This document shows, one piece after another, positions 26,006 to 34,844 of a stretch of DNA of 64,000 nt (within the stretch, counting starts at the first letter, position 1; the number at the start of each line of letters is the position of its first letter). The DNA comes from Halorubrum sp. 48-1-W (lineage in GTDB: Archaea > Halobacteriota > Halobacteria > Halobacteriales > Haloferacaceae). Under the pieces are notes generated by a model. The model made no database searches, was not told the origin of the DNA, and worked only from the letters and a program-made list of their open reading frames with translations. Where the stretch lies: assembly GCF_003287355.1 (NCBI RefSeq), contig NZ_QMIM01000001.1, positions 1 through 64,000 of the forward strand, written 5' to 3'. Both the position numbers and the translations under genes were made by a program.

Positions 26006-26737
26006 ATGTCGCTCGCGGAAACGCCGGCCGTGTTCGCGTTGCTCTCCGTCAACACCCTCGTCGGGGCCGTATTGGTCACGGCGGCATACGACCTCAAGGA
26101 CGTGGTCCTGGGTTGGACGGGATGGATCGCCGGCGCGGCCGGCGGCGGCGTGATCGGCTGGGTCGTCGTCCCGCGGGTCGCCTCGGGGACGGTCTCGACC
26201 GGCGGCCGGATCGGGTTCGCCGCGACGCTCGTGCTGATCGGCGCGTTCCTCGGTCGAGGGCTCCTCCCGCTCGTCGCCCGGTTCACCGTGGCGATATCGG
26301 CGTTCCTCTTCTCGACGCTCGCGACCCTCGTGTCGACGGTCGGCGAGTCGGTGCTCGAGGAGGTGTACGACCCGGAGAGCGCCGGGGCGCCGGTCGTCGA
26401 GGCGGTCGATCCCGCGGCGCTCTCCGGGTCCGGCCTGTTCGCGCGCCCGGAGTTCCAGCGGTTCCTCGTCGCCTCGCTCGTCGTCGGCGTCGTCGCCGGG
26501 GTCCTGGCCATGCGGTACTACGACCCGATCATCTCGCTGGCGCTGACCGGGCTCGGCGCTGGCATCCTCGCGACGACGTACCCGGTGTGGCGGGCCGTCC
26601 TCGCCGGCGAGGCGCTCGCGATCACCCAGCAGGCCGCCCCATCGAGCCCGGCGTTCCTCGCGTTCCTCCTCGCCGGGACCGCGATCCAGTACCTCCGTCA
26701 CGGCGACGACGATCCCGTGTTCGGCGCCGCAGGGTGA
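26006..26737 (+). CDS. multi-helix membrane protein of unknown function
   Basis: 243 residues. About six hydrophobic helices: 8-30, 37-57, 64-88, 93-113, then after a soluble loop (EEVYDPESAGAPVVEAV) 148-168, 173-195 and 212-230. Glycine-rich helix AGAAGGGVIGWVV resembles TMEM198/DUF4203-like small-pore proteins, but I cannot place it firmly. Preceded by GAATTATCCG, a likely promoter element. Isolated gene. Confidence 0.6.
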   Translation: MSLAETPAVFALLSVNTLVGAVLVTAAYDLKDVVLGWTGWIAGAAGGGVIGWVVVPRVASGTVSTGGRIGFAATLVLIGAFLGRGLLPLVARFTVAISAFLFSTLATLVSTVGESVLEEVYDPESAGAPVVEAVDPAALSGSGLFARPEFQRFLVASLVVGVVAGVLAMRYYDPIISLALTGLGAGILATTYPVWRAVLAGEALAITQQAAPSSPAFLAFLLAGTAIQYLRHGDDDPVFGAAG

Positions 26738-26919
26738 GCCCTCTGCCGCGTGCGAGCGCGAAACTCCAACTCGGCCGGTCGTCGATCCCCTCCCACGGCG
26801 GTTCGGTCCGGATCCGACGTCCGGACGCGCACGAGTCGCGTTGATCCGGGTTAATTCGGCCCAAACCGGACGGAGCGATTGGCCCATTGAAGTCGGTCGA
26901 CGTCCGAGGAGCAGTCGCA

Positions 26920-27213
26920 ATGAACGCCATTCGAACCGCGCTCCTCGGAGCGCTCGCCGCGGTCGTACTGATCGGAACCGGCGTCGCTGTCGGCGGGGTC
27001 ACAGCCGTCGGACCGAACGCACCCGCCGACGCCGGCCCGAACGCGGCCGCCGGCGACGCCGGCCCGCCGAGCGACCTTCCGGGGGCCGTCCCCGAGTTCG
27101 TGGGCGAGATCCTGTCCACCGTCGACGGCTTCCTCTCGGGCGAGATCGGGGACCTCGGCGACGCGGTGAGCGACCTCGCGGGTACCGTCACCGGCAACGC
27201 CGGGGGTGTCTGA
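26920..27213 (+). CDS. small secreted protein
   Basis: 97 residues from ATG 26920 (MNAIRTALLGALAAVVLIGT). This is a Sec-type signal peptide followed by an alanine/glycine/proline-rich linker and an ending with VGEILSTVDGFLSGEIGDLG. No cysteine lipobox. Its stop overlaps the possible GTG start of the lipoprotein gene (27206), so they are likely translated from the same message and may function together at the surface. Confidence 0.6.
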   Translation: MNAIRTALLGALAAVVLIGTGVAVGGVTAVGPNAPADAGPNAAAGDAGPPSDLPGAVPEFVGEILSTVDGFLSGEIGDLGDAVSDLAGTVTGNAGGV

Positions 27214-27214
27214 T

Positions 27215-27934
27215 ATGGGCGACCGGCTCGATGGCCTCGGGACGATGGGTCGCCGTGACTACCTCCGTGCCACCGGCGTCGTTGCGCTCGGGACCGCCGG
27301 GATCGCCGGTTGCGTCGGTCGTGCGACCGGCACGCTCGCGACGTCGGTCACCGACCAGCCGGCCGACATCGGCGACTTCGAGTCGCTCCTCGTCACGATA
27401 GACGGCGTCTGGATAGGTCCGGAGGGCGGCGACGGAGACGACGAGGGCGGCGACGGAGACGACGAGGGCGGCGACGGAGACGTCGAAGACGGCGACGCGG
27501 AAAACGGCACCGAGATCGATGACGGCGGAAGCGACGCGGAAAACGGCACCGAAACCGACGAGGAAGGGGACGGCGAGGACGAGGAGGACGGGCGCGAGTA
27601 CCACGAGTTCGACGAGCCGCAGGAGGCCGACCTCGTCCAGCTACAGGGCGACGAGACGCAACTGATCGACGAACGCGAGCTGGAGACCGGGACCTACCCG
27701 TACCTCCAGCTCGACGTCTCCGGGACCGACGCGACCCTCGCTGACGGCGGCGAAGCCACCGTCGAGCTACCCGGGAACGCACCGCTGACCTTCAACCAGG
27801 AGTTCGAGATCAGGGAGGACTCGGTCACGAGCTTCACCGCCGACTTCGCGCCGGTGAAACGCGGCGACGGGACGTACCTCCTCCGGCCGGTTCCGCGCGG
27901 CATCGAGGTCAGCTACGACGAGGAGAGCGAGTAG
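27215..27934 (+). CDS. Tat-exported lipoprotein, DUF4382-type
   Basis: 239 residues from ATG 27215 (GTG 27206 also possible). GRRDYLRATGVVALGTAGIAG ends in a cysteine: a twin-arginine signal with haloarchaeal lipobox AGC. The mature part, VTDQPADIGDFESLLVTIDGV then YPYLQLDVSGTDATL, corresponds to DUF4382 domains. An acidic spacer contains GGDGDDE repeats (27425-27480). It is expected to be anchored on the outside of the membrane. Function unknown. Confidence 0.8.
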   Translation: MGDRLDGLGTMGRRDYLRATGVVALGTAGIAGCVGRATGTLATSVTDQPADIGDFESLLVTIDGVWIGPEGGDGDDEGGDGDDEGGDGDVEDGDAENGTEIDDGGSDAENGTETDEEGDGEDEEDGREYHEFDEPQEADLVQLQGDETQLIDERELETGTYPYLQLDVSGTDATLADGGEATVELPGNAPLTFNQEFEIREDSVTSFTADFAPVKRGDGTYLLRPVPRGIEVSYDEESE

Positions 27935-27978
27935 CGCGAACCGACGCGGACCCGAGCGGTCTCGGCTCGCTCGGTGTC

Positions 27979-29355
27979 TCACTCCGGAAAGACCTTCCCC
28001 GGATTGAGCGTCCCGTGGGGGTCGAGCGCGTCCTTGATCGCGCGCATCGCATCGACGCCGGTCTCGCCGTGTTCCACCGGGAGGAACTCGCGTTTCCCCT
28101 GACCGATCCCGTGTTCGCCGGTGGCGGTCCCGCCGAGATCGATCGCCTCCGTGACGATCGACTCGTAGATCTCGTGGGCCTCGGCGACCGCGCCCTCCAC
28201 CTCGGGGTCGACGATCACGTCGAAGTGGACGTTGCCGTCGCCGGCGTGGCCGAACGTCGGGATCGGCACGTCGTGGTCGTCGGCCACCTCGTGGACGTAC
28301 GCGACGATGCTGGAGAAGGAGCCGATCGGCACCGCGATGTCGCCGGCGTGAAACGACTCGCGTTCGGGGTAGTACGCCCGGACCGCGTCCGCCAGCTCGT
28401 GTCGCGGCTTCCAGACCGCCTCGGGGTCCGTTTCGCCGTCGAGGAGGACCTCGACCGGGTCGTGGGCAGCGAGTATCGTCCGGCAGAACTCGACTTCCTC
28501 CTCCAGGCCGTGGTCGGCCTGGAACTCCAAGAAGAGCGTCGGCCCCTCGGGGAGCTCCGAGCCCATGTAGTCGTTGACCATCCGGGCGCTCAGCCCGTCG
28601 ACGAGTTCGGCGGCGCTGACGTCGACGCCGGAGCCGACGAGGTCCGCCACGGCGGCGGTCGCGTCGTCGAGCGTCCCGAACGTCGCCCGCCCGACCCGCG
28701 TCCGCTCGGGTCGCCCGGCGAGCGAGAGCGTCGCTCGCGTCACTACGCCGAGGGTGCCCTCGCTACCGACGATCAGGTCCCGGATGTCGTACCCCGAGGA
28801 GGTCTTCTCGGCGCGCGTTCCTGCCGTGAACACGGAGCCGTCGGCGAGGACGACCTCGATCTCGCGCACCCAGTCGCCCACCTTCCCGTACTTCACGGTC
28901 CGTTTCCCGCTGGCGTTCGTCGCGATCATCCCGCCGATCGTCGCCATGTCGCCGGAGGTCGGCAGCGGCGGGAAGAAGAGGCCGTGACCGGCCACCGCCT
29001 CGTCGACGTCGGCACCGATGACGCCGGGCTCGACGTCGACCTGTCGGTCGTCGGGCCGAACGTCCAGGACCGCGTCCATCCGGGTCAGATCGAGGCTGAT
29101 CCCGCCGTGGGCGGGGACCGCGTTGCCCTCGATCCCCGTCCCGGCCGCGAAGGGCGTGACCGGGATCCCCCGCTCGGTCGCGGCCGCGAGGACCGCCGAC
29201 ACCTCCGCGGTCGACTCGGGCCAGACGACGACGTCCGGTGGGGAGGCTCTCTCGAGCGAGGTGCCCCAGTCCGTACCGTGGTGGTCGCGGTCGGCATCCG
29301 TCGTCGACACCTGATCCGGCGAGAGGATCGACCCGAGAAACGCCGTGTCGGTCAT
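27979..29355 (-). CDS. FAD-linked oxidase, glycolate oxidase GlcD / D-lactate dehydrogenase type
   Basis: 458 residues from ATG 29353-29355. The PCMH-type FAD domain shows VTPFAAGTGIEGNAVP and SGDMATIGGMIATNASGKRT; the C-terminal FAD-oxidase domain ends with FGHAGDGNVHFDVIVDP and TATGEHGIGQGK, both hallmarks of GlcD and D-lactate dehydrogenases. It oxidises a 2-hydroxy acid, probably D-lactate or glycolate. GlcE/GlcF partners are not adjacent, favouring a stand-alone dehydrogenase. Confidence 0.92.
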   Translation of the reverse strand: MTDTAFLGSILSPDQVSTTDADRDHHGTDWGTSLERASPPDVVVWPESTAEVSAVLAAATERGIPVTPFAAGTGIEGNAVPAHGGISLDLTRMDAVLDVRPDDRQVDVEPGVIGADVDEAVAGHGLFFPPLPTSGDMATIGGMIATNASGKRTVKYGKVGDWVREIEVVLADGSVFTAGTRAEKTSSGYDIRDLIVGSEGTLGVVTRATLSLAGRPERTRVGRATFGTLDDATAAVADLVGSGVDVSAAELVDGLSARMVNDYMGSELPEGPTLFLEFQADHGLEEEVEFCRTILAAHDPVEVLLDGETDPEAVWKPRHELADAVRAYYPERESFHAGDIAVPIGSFSSIVAYVHEVADDHDVPIPTFGHAGDGNVHFDVIVDPEVEGAVAEAHEIYESIVTEAIDLGGTATGEHGIGQGKREFLPVEHGETGVDAMRAIKDALDPHGTLNPGKVFPE

Positions 29356-29491
29356 GCGAGAGCCTGGCGGGTGACGGGCAAAAAGGTAGCGACGGCTCGG
29401 GCGTAGTCGGACCACGTACGGCCACCGATAGAGACACCCGGGCGACGGTCGAGCCTCGCTGGAAACGCCGATAAATTCCTCCTACCGTTGG

Positions 29492-29601
29492 TCTCGGTAG
29501 GTCACAGCGTCGGTCGCGGTGGGTCACAGCGTCGGTCGCGGTGGGTCACAGCGTCGGTTGCGGTGGGTCACAGCGTCGGTTGCGGTGGGTCACGCCGTGA
29601 G
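29492..29601. repeat. 22-base tandem repeat, five copies
   Basis: Units at 29492, 29514, 29536, 29558 and 29580, consensus TNGCGGTGGGTCACAGCGTCGG; the first and last copies are divergent, the middle ones differ only at the second base (C or T). It lies between two leftward genes and ends 18 bases before the stop of the SRPBCC gene. Confidence 0.93.
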
Positions 29602-29619
29602 CCACACCGTCGGCCTCGG

Positions 29620-30069
29620 TTACCCTTCGCTCCCGCTTTCGAGCTCTACCCGCTGTTTCAGGTTCTCCAGGGCGGTGCGGAGCTCCCGTTGATTGTACTT
29701 GACGGCGAACGGTTCGACGACCCTGCCGATAACGCGGCCGGGGATCTCGTACTCGGCGGCGTACGTCACCTCGGTGCCGCCGTTCGCTTCGGTAAACCGG
29801 AGCTCCAGTTCACCGTCGATACCGCTACGCATATCGAAGACCATCCGCCGGTTCGGTTCGTGGACCGTCTGTTCGAGTTCCGTCTCGAGACCCACCCCCG
29901 CCATCGTGTAGGTACAGTCCAACCGCTTGCCACCGTTATCGAGCCGGTCGACGTTCCGGACGTTCGTCACGCTGGGCGTCACCTCGGCGTGGTTGTACGG
30001 ATCGTCGAGGTACTCGAAGACCGTCTCGACCGGAGAATCGATCACGATCGATTCACTGACGTAGACCAT
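29620..30069 (-). CDS. SRPBCC-family protein
   Basis: 149 residues from ATG 30067-30069. VSESIVIDSPVETVFEYLDD is the usual START/coenzyme Q-binding-like opening; ELELRFTEANGGTEVTYAAEY and a long C-terminal helix (REVELRTALENLKQ-like) complete the helix-grip fold that binds lipids or polyketide-like ligands. The ligand is unknown. Solitary gene with a tandem repeat just downstream. Confidence 0.85.
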   Translation of the reverse strand: MVYVSESIVIDSPVETVFEYLDDPYNHAEVTPSVTNVRNVDRLDNGGKRLDCTYTMAGVGLETELEQTVHEPNRRMVFDMRSGIDGELELRFTEANGGTEVTYAAEYEIPGRVIGRVVEPFAVKYNQRELRTALENLKQRVELESGSEG

Positions 30070-30252
30070 CACCGAAACCACGCGGTCAGGCCACGTCAAT
30101 CTCACTATGCTCCATCCGACGTTCCGTTCGTCGCCGGACACGTACTCTGGCGGGCAGCCGAGAGCGGTTGCGTTCCGAGCGTCTCCGGCGGCGCGTGAAC
30201 GGTGATACCCGTCGTCGTCGAACGTGTTCTAGGGCGCGCCGCGGAAACGGAG

Positions 30253-30293
30253 GTTCCGTCCTCACGGAACGAACGGCTCAGCCGTGAACGGCT
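30253..30293. terminator. double hairpin downstream of the aminotransferase gene
   Basis: Two perfect stem-loops follow each other: GTTCCGT-CCTC-ACGGAAC (30253-30270) and AGCCG-TGAA-CGGCT (30280-30293). They lie 15-55 bases beyond the stop of the leftward aminotransferase gene and could end its transcript. The second has the TGAA loop of IS1341-type element ends, so a solitary element end is an alternative. Confidence 0.4.
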
Positions 30294-30308
30294 AGGATGG
30301 CGAGCGAG

Positions 30309-31478
30309 TTACTCCTCCCAGAACCGGTTCCGATCGAGGCGGTCGATGGCGCGGTCGATCGTCTCCTCGTTCCGCGAGAAGGTGAACCGGACCCACTCCT
30401 CGCCGCCGTCCGTGTAGAAGCTGCTCCCGGGGACCGCGGCGACGCCCGCCTCGCGGATGAGCCGGAAACAGAACTCGGTGTCGTCCTCGTCGGTCGGGTA
30501 CCGCGTCAGCATGTAGTAGGCCCCGTCCGGTTTCACGGGGTCGAGCCCGACCGACCGGAGGCCGTCGTACAGCTGTTCGCGGCGACGCTCGTAGGAATCG
30601 GACAGCTCGTCGTAGTAGCCCTCGGGTAGCGAGAGCGCCTCGACGCCGGCGTGCTGGAACGGGGTCGGCGCGCAGATGCTCGTGTAGTCGTGGAACTTTC
30701 GTAGCTCCGCCGAGAGCGGCTCCGGTGCGAGCACGAACCCGACGCGCCAGCCCGTGACCGAGTACGTCTTCGACATCCCCGTACAGACGACGGTTCGCTC
30801 GGCGAGGCCGTCGACCGTCACCGGGCTCCGGTAGTGGTCCGCGTAGACGATGTGCTCGTAGATCTCGTCCGTGATCACGATCAGGTCCTCCGCGACGGCG
30901 ACCTCGGCGATCAACTCGAGTTCCTCGGGGGTGAACACCTTCCCGGTGGGGTTGTGCGGATGGTTCAAGATCAGGATCGACGCGTCCGCGGCGGCCTCCC
31001 GGAGCGCGTCCGCCTCGACGGCCAGCCCGTCGGTGATGTCGATCGGGATCGGCGTCCCCTCGGCGAACTGGACGCCGGGGATGTAGCTCTCGTAGGTCGG
31101 CTCGAAGTAGACGACGCCGTCCCCGGGGTCACACAGCGCCAGAAGCGAGGACATGATCCCCTCGCTTGTGCCGCTCGTGATCGTGACCTCCGTCTCGGGG
31201 TCGTACTCGATCCCCTTCCAGTCGGCGTAACGTTCCGAGACCGCCTCCCTGAGCGCCGGCAACCCCCACGTGATCGTGTACTGGCTGTCCGTGTCGACCG
31301 CCGCCTTGGCAGTGCGTTTGACCGACGGCGGCGTCTCGTCCTCGTCCGGGATCCCCTGTGAGAGGTTGATCGCCTCGTGGCGGTGGGCCTCCCGTGTCAT
31401 CTCCCTGATGACCGACTCGTTCATCCCGCCGACGCGGCGGCTCCCTACGGACCGATCGAACGCGTTCTCGAAGGTCAT
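30309..31478 (-). CDS. PLP-dependent class I/II aminotransferase
   Basis: 389 residues. Fold-type I landmarks: NLSQGIPDEDETP near the N-terminus, LNHPHNPTGKVFTPEE, ITDEIYEHIVY (PLP-ring aspartate) and GMSKTYSVTGWRVGF containing the PLP lysine; the arginine of RFTFSRNEETI near the end binds the substrate carboxylate. Closest in style to aspartate/alanine or aromatic aminotransferases; substrate not defined. Start ATG 31478. Confidence 0.92.
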   Translation of the reverse strand: MTFENAFDRSVGSRRVGGMNESVIREMTREAHRHEAINLSQGIPDEDETPPSVKRTAKAAVDTDSQYTITWGLPALREAVSERYADWKGIEYDPETEVTITSGTSEGIMSSLLALCDPGDGVVYFEPTYESYIPGVQFAEGTPIPIDITDGLAVEADALREAAADASILILNHPHNPTGKVFTPEELELIAEVAVAEDLIVITDEIYEHIVYADHYRSPVTVDGLAERTVVCTGMSKTYSVTGWRVGFVLAPEPLSAELRKFHDYTSICAPTPFQHAGVEALSLPEGYYDELSDSYERRREQLYDGLRSVGLDPVKPDGAYYMLTRYPTDEDDTEFCFRLIREAGVAAVPGSSFYTDGGEEWVRFTFSRNEETIDRAIDRLDRNRFWEE

Positions 31479-31561
31479 ACCACCGGTACCCGAGCGACCG
31501 GCAAAACGGGACCGGTTTCGACGCGGATCCCCGTGATCGATGATGCGGATCGTCGGACCTC

Positions 31562-32005
31562 GTGGCCGCCGGTCGCCCGTTCGGGCTCCTCGGGCTCCCC
31601 GACTACGTCGCAGTGGTGATCGCCCACGTGATCCGGACTATCCCGTTCGCGACGCTCGTGATCCTCCCGACGTTCCTGTCGTTCGATAGGGGACTCGAAG
31701 AGGCCTCGAAGGACCTCGGTGCCGACGAGTTCGAGACGTTCAGACAGGTCACGCTACCGAACGTCTTCCCGGGCGTCGTGGCGGGTGGTCTGCTCGCGTT
31801 CACCCTCTCGTTCAACGAGTTCGTCTACACCTACTTCGTGAAGGGTTCGGGCGATCCGACCCTTCCGGTGTTCATCTGGAACCAGATCCGGTACAACGTG
31901 ACGCCGGAGGTGAACGTCATCAGCGTGGTCTTCCTCGCGGTGGCGGTGTCGACGGTGCTCGCGGCGGTGTCGGTCACGCGAGTCGAGCTGATCGCACAGC
32001 GCTGA
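31562..32005 (+). pseudogene. truncated ABC transporter permease (PotC-like)
   Basis: Only the C-terminal half of a binding-protein-dependent permease is present: IAHVIRTIPFATLVILPTFL, the EAA loop EEASKDLGADEFETFRQVTLPNVFPG, and the last helices ending VTRVELIAQR. A complete permease of the spermidine/putrescine or iron type needs about 120 more N-terminal residues, and no ATPase, partner permease or binding protein is nearby. The upstream sequence (31490-31560) gives no continuation in any frame that I could see. Remnant of a deleted transport operon. Confidence 0.8.
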
Positions 32006-32096
32006 CGGGCGCTCACACGACGGTGACGCCGGCACGGACGCGAGCGCCGCGGGTTGGCGACGGGACGTTTTTGCTCCTCGCCGCCACAGGACCGGT

Positions 32097-32300
32097 ATGG
32101 ACCCTCAGGACGCGGCGCTTTTCGGCGTCTCCGCGGTCGTGGCGGCGACCGTGGTCGCGGCGGTAGTGGTCGCCGGCCTGCTCTTCGGATTCGACGAGTC
32201 CGTTCTCCGTCCGTTCGCGTTGCTCGCAGCGGAGCCGTTCGCCTGGATCGTCGTCGCCGCGCTGGCCGTCGCCGTCGTCGGGCACGCGTACATCGGTTGA
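32097..32300 (+). CDS. small two-helix membrane protein
   Basis: 67 residues, MDPQDAALFGVSAVVAATVV followed by two transmembrane helices (about 8-30 and 44-64) ending GHAYIG. No motif recognised. Upstream GACGTTTTTG could be a promoter element. Hydrophobic small proteins of this size are frequent in haloarchaea; its coding status rests on clean hydrophobic pattern and base composition. Confidence 0.5.
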   Translation: MDPQDAALFGVSAVVAATVVAAVVVAGLLFGFDESVLRPFALLAAEPFAWIVVAALAVAVVGHAYIG

Positions 32301-32391
32301 CCGGTCGAGAAACGATCCGAACGGGAGTGGACTCGAACCGGAGAGAACTCGAACGAGCGATCGGACCCGGATGGAACCGAACCGAGTCAGC

Positions 32392-33270
32392 CTATCGCCC
32401 GCCGTCGGTCAGCGCGACGTGGTCGTCGCCACCGTGGTCGGCGACCCCCTCCGCCCCGCTCACGGCGGTGTCCGGCTCGGTCGCCCGCCGATCGACGGAC
32501 GCCTCCTCGGTCGCGAAGTGGTTCCAGACGGTGACACCCGCGACCGCGTAGGCGACGAGGTCGTAGTGGACCGCGCCGTCGAAGCCGGTGAACGCGGCGA
32601 GTGTGCTGTAGCCGAAGACGGCACAAACGGTGGCGACAAACCCGACCTCCCGAGTGATCCGTCCCTCGATCGCCGCGTCGACCGCCCGGCGGATCGTCGG
32701 TCCGCAGGCGACGAGGAACGCGACGCCCGACAGGGTTGCGAGGTTGACGAAGAAGTGCGTCGCCACCCGTGAATCGAGGATCGACCGGAGGTACTCGACG
32801 GTGACCGGGTCGTAAAAGAGCCACTCGAGACGGGTGGGGTACAACACCGCGACGTACGGCGTCGCGACCATGAGCCCGAACAGCACCGCGACGGCGACGC
32901 GGGCGGACGCGAACTGCGACGCCCGGCGACTCGCGAACGCCTCGTCGCCCGGTGCGACCGCGAGGTCGTACGACTCCAGTGCCTCCCTGATGTCCGCCCG
33001 CGAGAGGGACGGATCGTGGTGGACACCGACCGTCCCGTTCCGCTGGGTCGCCGAGGCGGCGCTGACCCCGTCCCGGTCCGCGAGGACCGCCTGTACCAGC
33101 GACTCCTCGCGTTTCGTCTCGAGCCCGCCCACCTCGAAGGTGTCGTGGACGTGCGACTCCGGGACTCGCGCGATCCGCGGCCCCGTGTCCGGGTTCGGCT
33201 CGTCGATACCCCGCCTTTCGGCCGCAGCCTCGAGTGCCGACCGAGGACCGCGATACGGGTCGTCCGACAT
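32392..33270 (-). CDS. membrane protein with N-terminal HMA-like domain
   Basis: 292 residues from ATG 33268-33270 (an ATG at 33295-33297 would add nine). Residues about 40-105 look like a heavy-metal-associated domain (HDTFEVGGLETKREESLVQ then TQRNGTVGVHHDPSLSRADI) but without the CxxC metal ligands. Then four transmembrane helices: ASARVAVAVLFGLMVATPYV, FFVNLATLSGVAFLVACGPT, VGFVATVCAVFGYSTLAAF and VHYDLVAYAVAGVTVWN. The layout resembles the first third of a copper P-type ATPase, with no catalytic part. Function unknown; may be a derived accessory protein. Confidence 0.7.
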   Translation of the reverse strand: MSDDPYRGPRSALEAAAERRGIDEPNPDTGPRIARVPESHVHDTFEVGGLETKREESLVQAVLADRDGVSAASATQRNGTVGVHHDPSLSRADIREALESYDLAVAPGDEAFASRRASQFASARVAVAVLFGLMVATPYVAVLYPTRLEWLFYDPVTVEYLRSILDSRVATHFFVNLATLSGVAFLVACGPTIRRAVDAAIEGRITREVGFVATVCAVFGYSTLAAFTGFDGAVHYDLVAYAVAGVTVWNHFATEEASVDRRATEPDTAVSGAEGVADHGGDDHVALTDGGR

Positions 33271-33389
33271 GAGAGACGCGTCGGGTTCCACCGGCATGAA
33301 ACTTCCCCTCGGGCGGATCGGACGAACCGCTCGCGGACGGGGACGTCGGGAAGGCGACGACGGCTGGACCGACCGTCGATCCCGGGATC

Positions 33390-34511
33390 TCACCGAACCG
33401 TCGGGGCGTTCAGCTCGAACGTCTCCGTCGGGACGCCGTCGACGGCGACGGATTCGACCTCGTGTGTGGGCCACTGGCCGGTCTTCGTGAGCAGTTCGAG
33501 TCGGTCGCCGTCGACGAGGTACGTGTCCTCGCTCTTCGCGCCCGACACCGTCGGGTTCCAGGCGTACCCCATCGGCTCGATCACGGGGTCGTCACCGTCG
33601 GGTCTCGCGATCCACTCCCGGCCCGCGTAGCCCGCGGCTCCGCCCTGGTGGTGGTGTTTCCACTCGTCGGCGAACCCCACCGCGTCGTACGCCTCGCGGA
33701 TCGCATCGAAGACGTCGCCCGCGGTCCCTGGACCCTCGCCCGTGCCGAGGTCGCCGGCGGCGGCCGCCCGGGTGGCGGCGAGCGCCGTGGCCTCGACGCG
33801 CCCAGCCGCACGATGGTGTCGCTCCAGCCAGTCCGGCGCGTCGAACGCGACCGTCCGCGTGAGCGAGGCGTACAGCCCGCCGCGCTCCGCCGTGATCGAG
33901 ACGAGCGCGTAGTCTCCCAGGGTCGCGTCGGTGGGGACGAAGTGGCGGTACGACCGTGCGCGTTCCGCACTGCCGACGAGGACCACCGGCGTGTTCACGT
34001 CCCGTGACGAGAGCGAGATGTCGATCCCGGCGGCCACCTCGTACTCGGGGTCCGTCGGCTTGAGGTTTCGACAGACCGTCTCGAGGGCGGCCGCCGCTTC
34101 GCGCCCCAGTTCGCGGTAGCGCGCGACGTCGTCGGCAGTGAGCGGCTGGCGGAGGCGAGCAGTATCGACGGATTCGAAGCCGGAGACGGCGAAGTCGGCG
34201 GCTGCGGGCAACGGCGACCGGTCCGCGACAGCCTCCGCGAGCGAGCCGGCATACCAGGGGAACGACTCGACCGCGAAGGCGTCCGGCAGTTGCTCGTCGG
34301 CGAGCCGACGGGCCTCGATGTCGTCGGTGACCACGCGGAACTCGCCGTCGTAGCCGGCGGCGGCGACCCCGATCGGCGCGTCCGCGTCGACGACGTTGTC
34401 GCCGCCGGTGAGCCACGCGAACCCGTTGGGCTCGGCGAACCACACGGCCTCGAGTCCGCGGGCGTCGAGGTACTCGTCCAGTCGGTCCGCACGAGCGGAG
34501 AGGTCGACCAT
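33390..34511 (-). CDS. M24-family (creatinase/prolidase-fold) protein, probably without metal site
   Basis: 373 residues. N-terminal creatinase-like domain (DRLDEYLDARGLEAVWFAEP) and a C-terminal pita-bread domain. In active M24 peptidases the core reads D-x-G...D-x-T-R, HxxGHG and two glutamates; here the corresponding parts are ITAERGGLYASLTRTV and HHHQGGAAGYAGREW, with both aspartates replaced. YAWNPTVSGAKSEDTYLVDG matches the usual end. Therefore likely a non-peptidase relative. Solitary gene next to the HMA-like one. Confidence 0.82.
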   Translation of the reverse strand: MVDLSARADRLDEYLDARGLEAVWFAEPNGFAWLTGGDNVVDADAPIGVAAAGYDGEFRVVTDDIEARRLADEQLPDAFAVESFPWYAGSLAEAVADRSPLPAAADFAVSGFESVDTARLRQPLTADDVARYRELGREAAAALETVCRNLKPTDPEYEVAAGIDISLSSRDVNTPVVLVGSAERARSYRHFVPTDATLGDYALVSITAERGGLYASLTRTVAFDAPDWLERHHRAAGRVEATALAATRAAAAGDLGTGEGPGTAGDVFDAIREAYDAVGFADEWKHHHQGGAAGYAGREWIARPDGDDPVIEPMGYAWNPTVSGAKSEDTYLVDGDRLELLTKTGQWPTHEVESVAVDGVPTETFELNAPTVR

Positions 34512-34672
34512 ACTGGACGGCTCGCGCCGAGACAGTAAAACCGGTCGAAAACCGTCGACGGCACGCCGACACGGCGTCGTCGATCCACGTCCGTGATCGC
34601 CCCGCGTCCCCCCGAAACGAAAGGTTCAATTACGTCCCCCGGGAACCACGAGATGCGTCAGTAAGCCCCGGC

Positions 34673-34747
34673 GGGTTGGTAGTCTAGCCCGGTTATGACA
34701 CCTCCTTGACATGGAGGAGGCCGGCGGTTCAAATCCGCCCCAACCCA
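34673..34747 (+). tRNA. tRNA-Val(GAC)
   Basis: Cloverleaf of 75 nt: acceptor GGGTTGG pairs with CCAACCC at 34740-34746, discriminator A. Anticodon stem CTCCT/AGGAG flanks loop TTGACAT with anticodon GAC. The T arm GGCGGTTCAAATCCGCC is canonical. No intron, and CCA is not encoded. Confidence 0.95.
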
Positions 34748-34844
34748 TTCACTTACGTCGATTTCTGTCGGTAGCGACAACTCTCGTGGGCGTCTTTTAG
34801 TAACGCGGTGAGTGAGGGGAGCGGTGTCGGGACGAACAGTCACG

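Noticed and set aside
29492-29601. Operator array or CRISPR-like repeat
   Set aside because: Contiguous 22-base units without spacers or dyad symmetry; treated as a minisatellite.
32392-33270. Broken copper P-type ATPase pseudogene
   Set aside because: The frame is complete, no catalytic motifs remain anywhere nearby, and CxxC is missing, so it looks like a distinct family rather than a fresh wreck.
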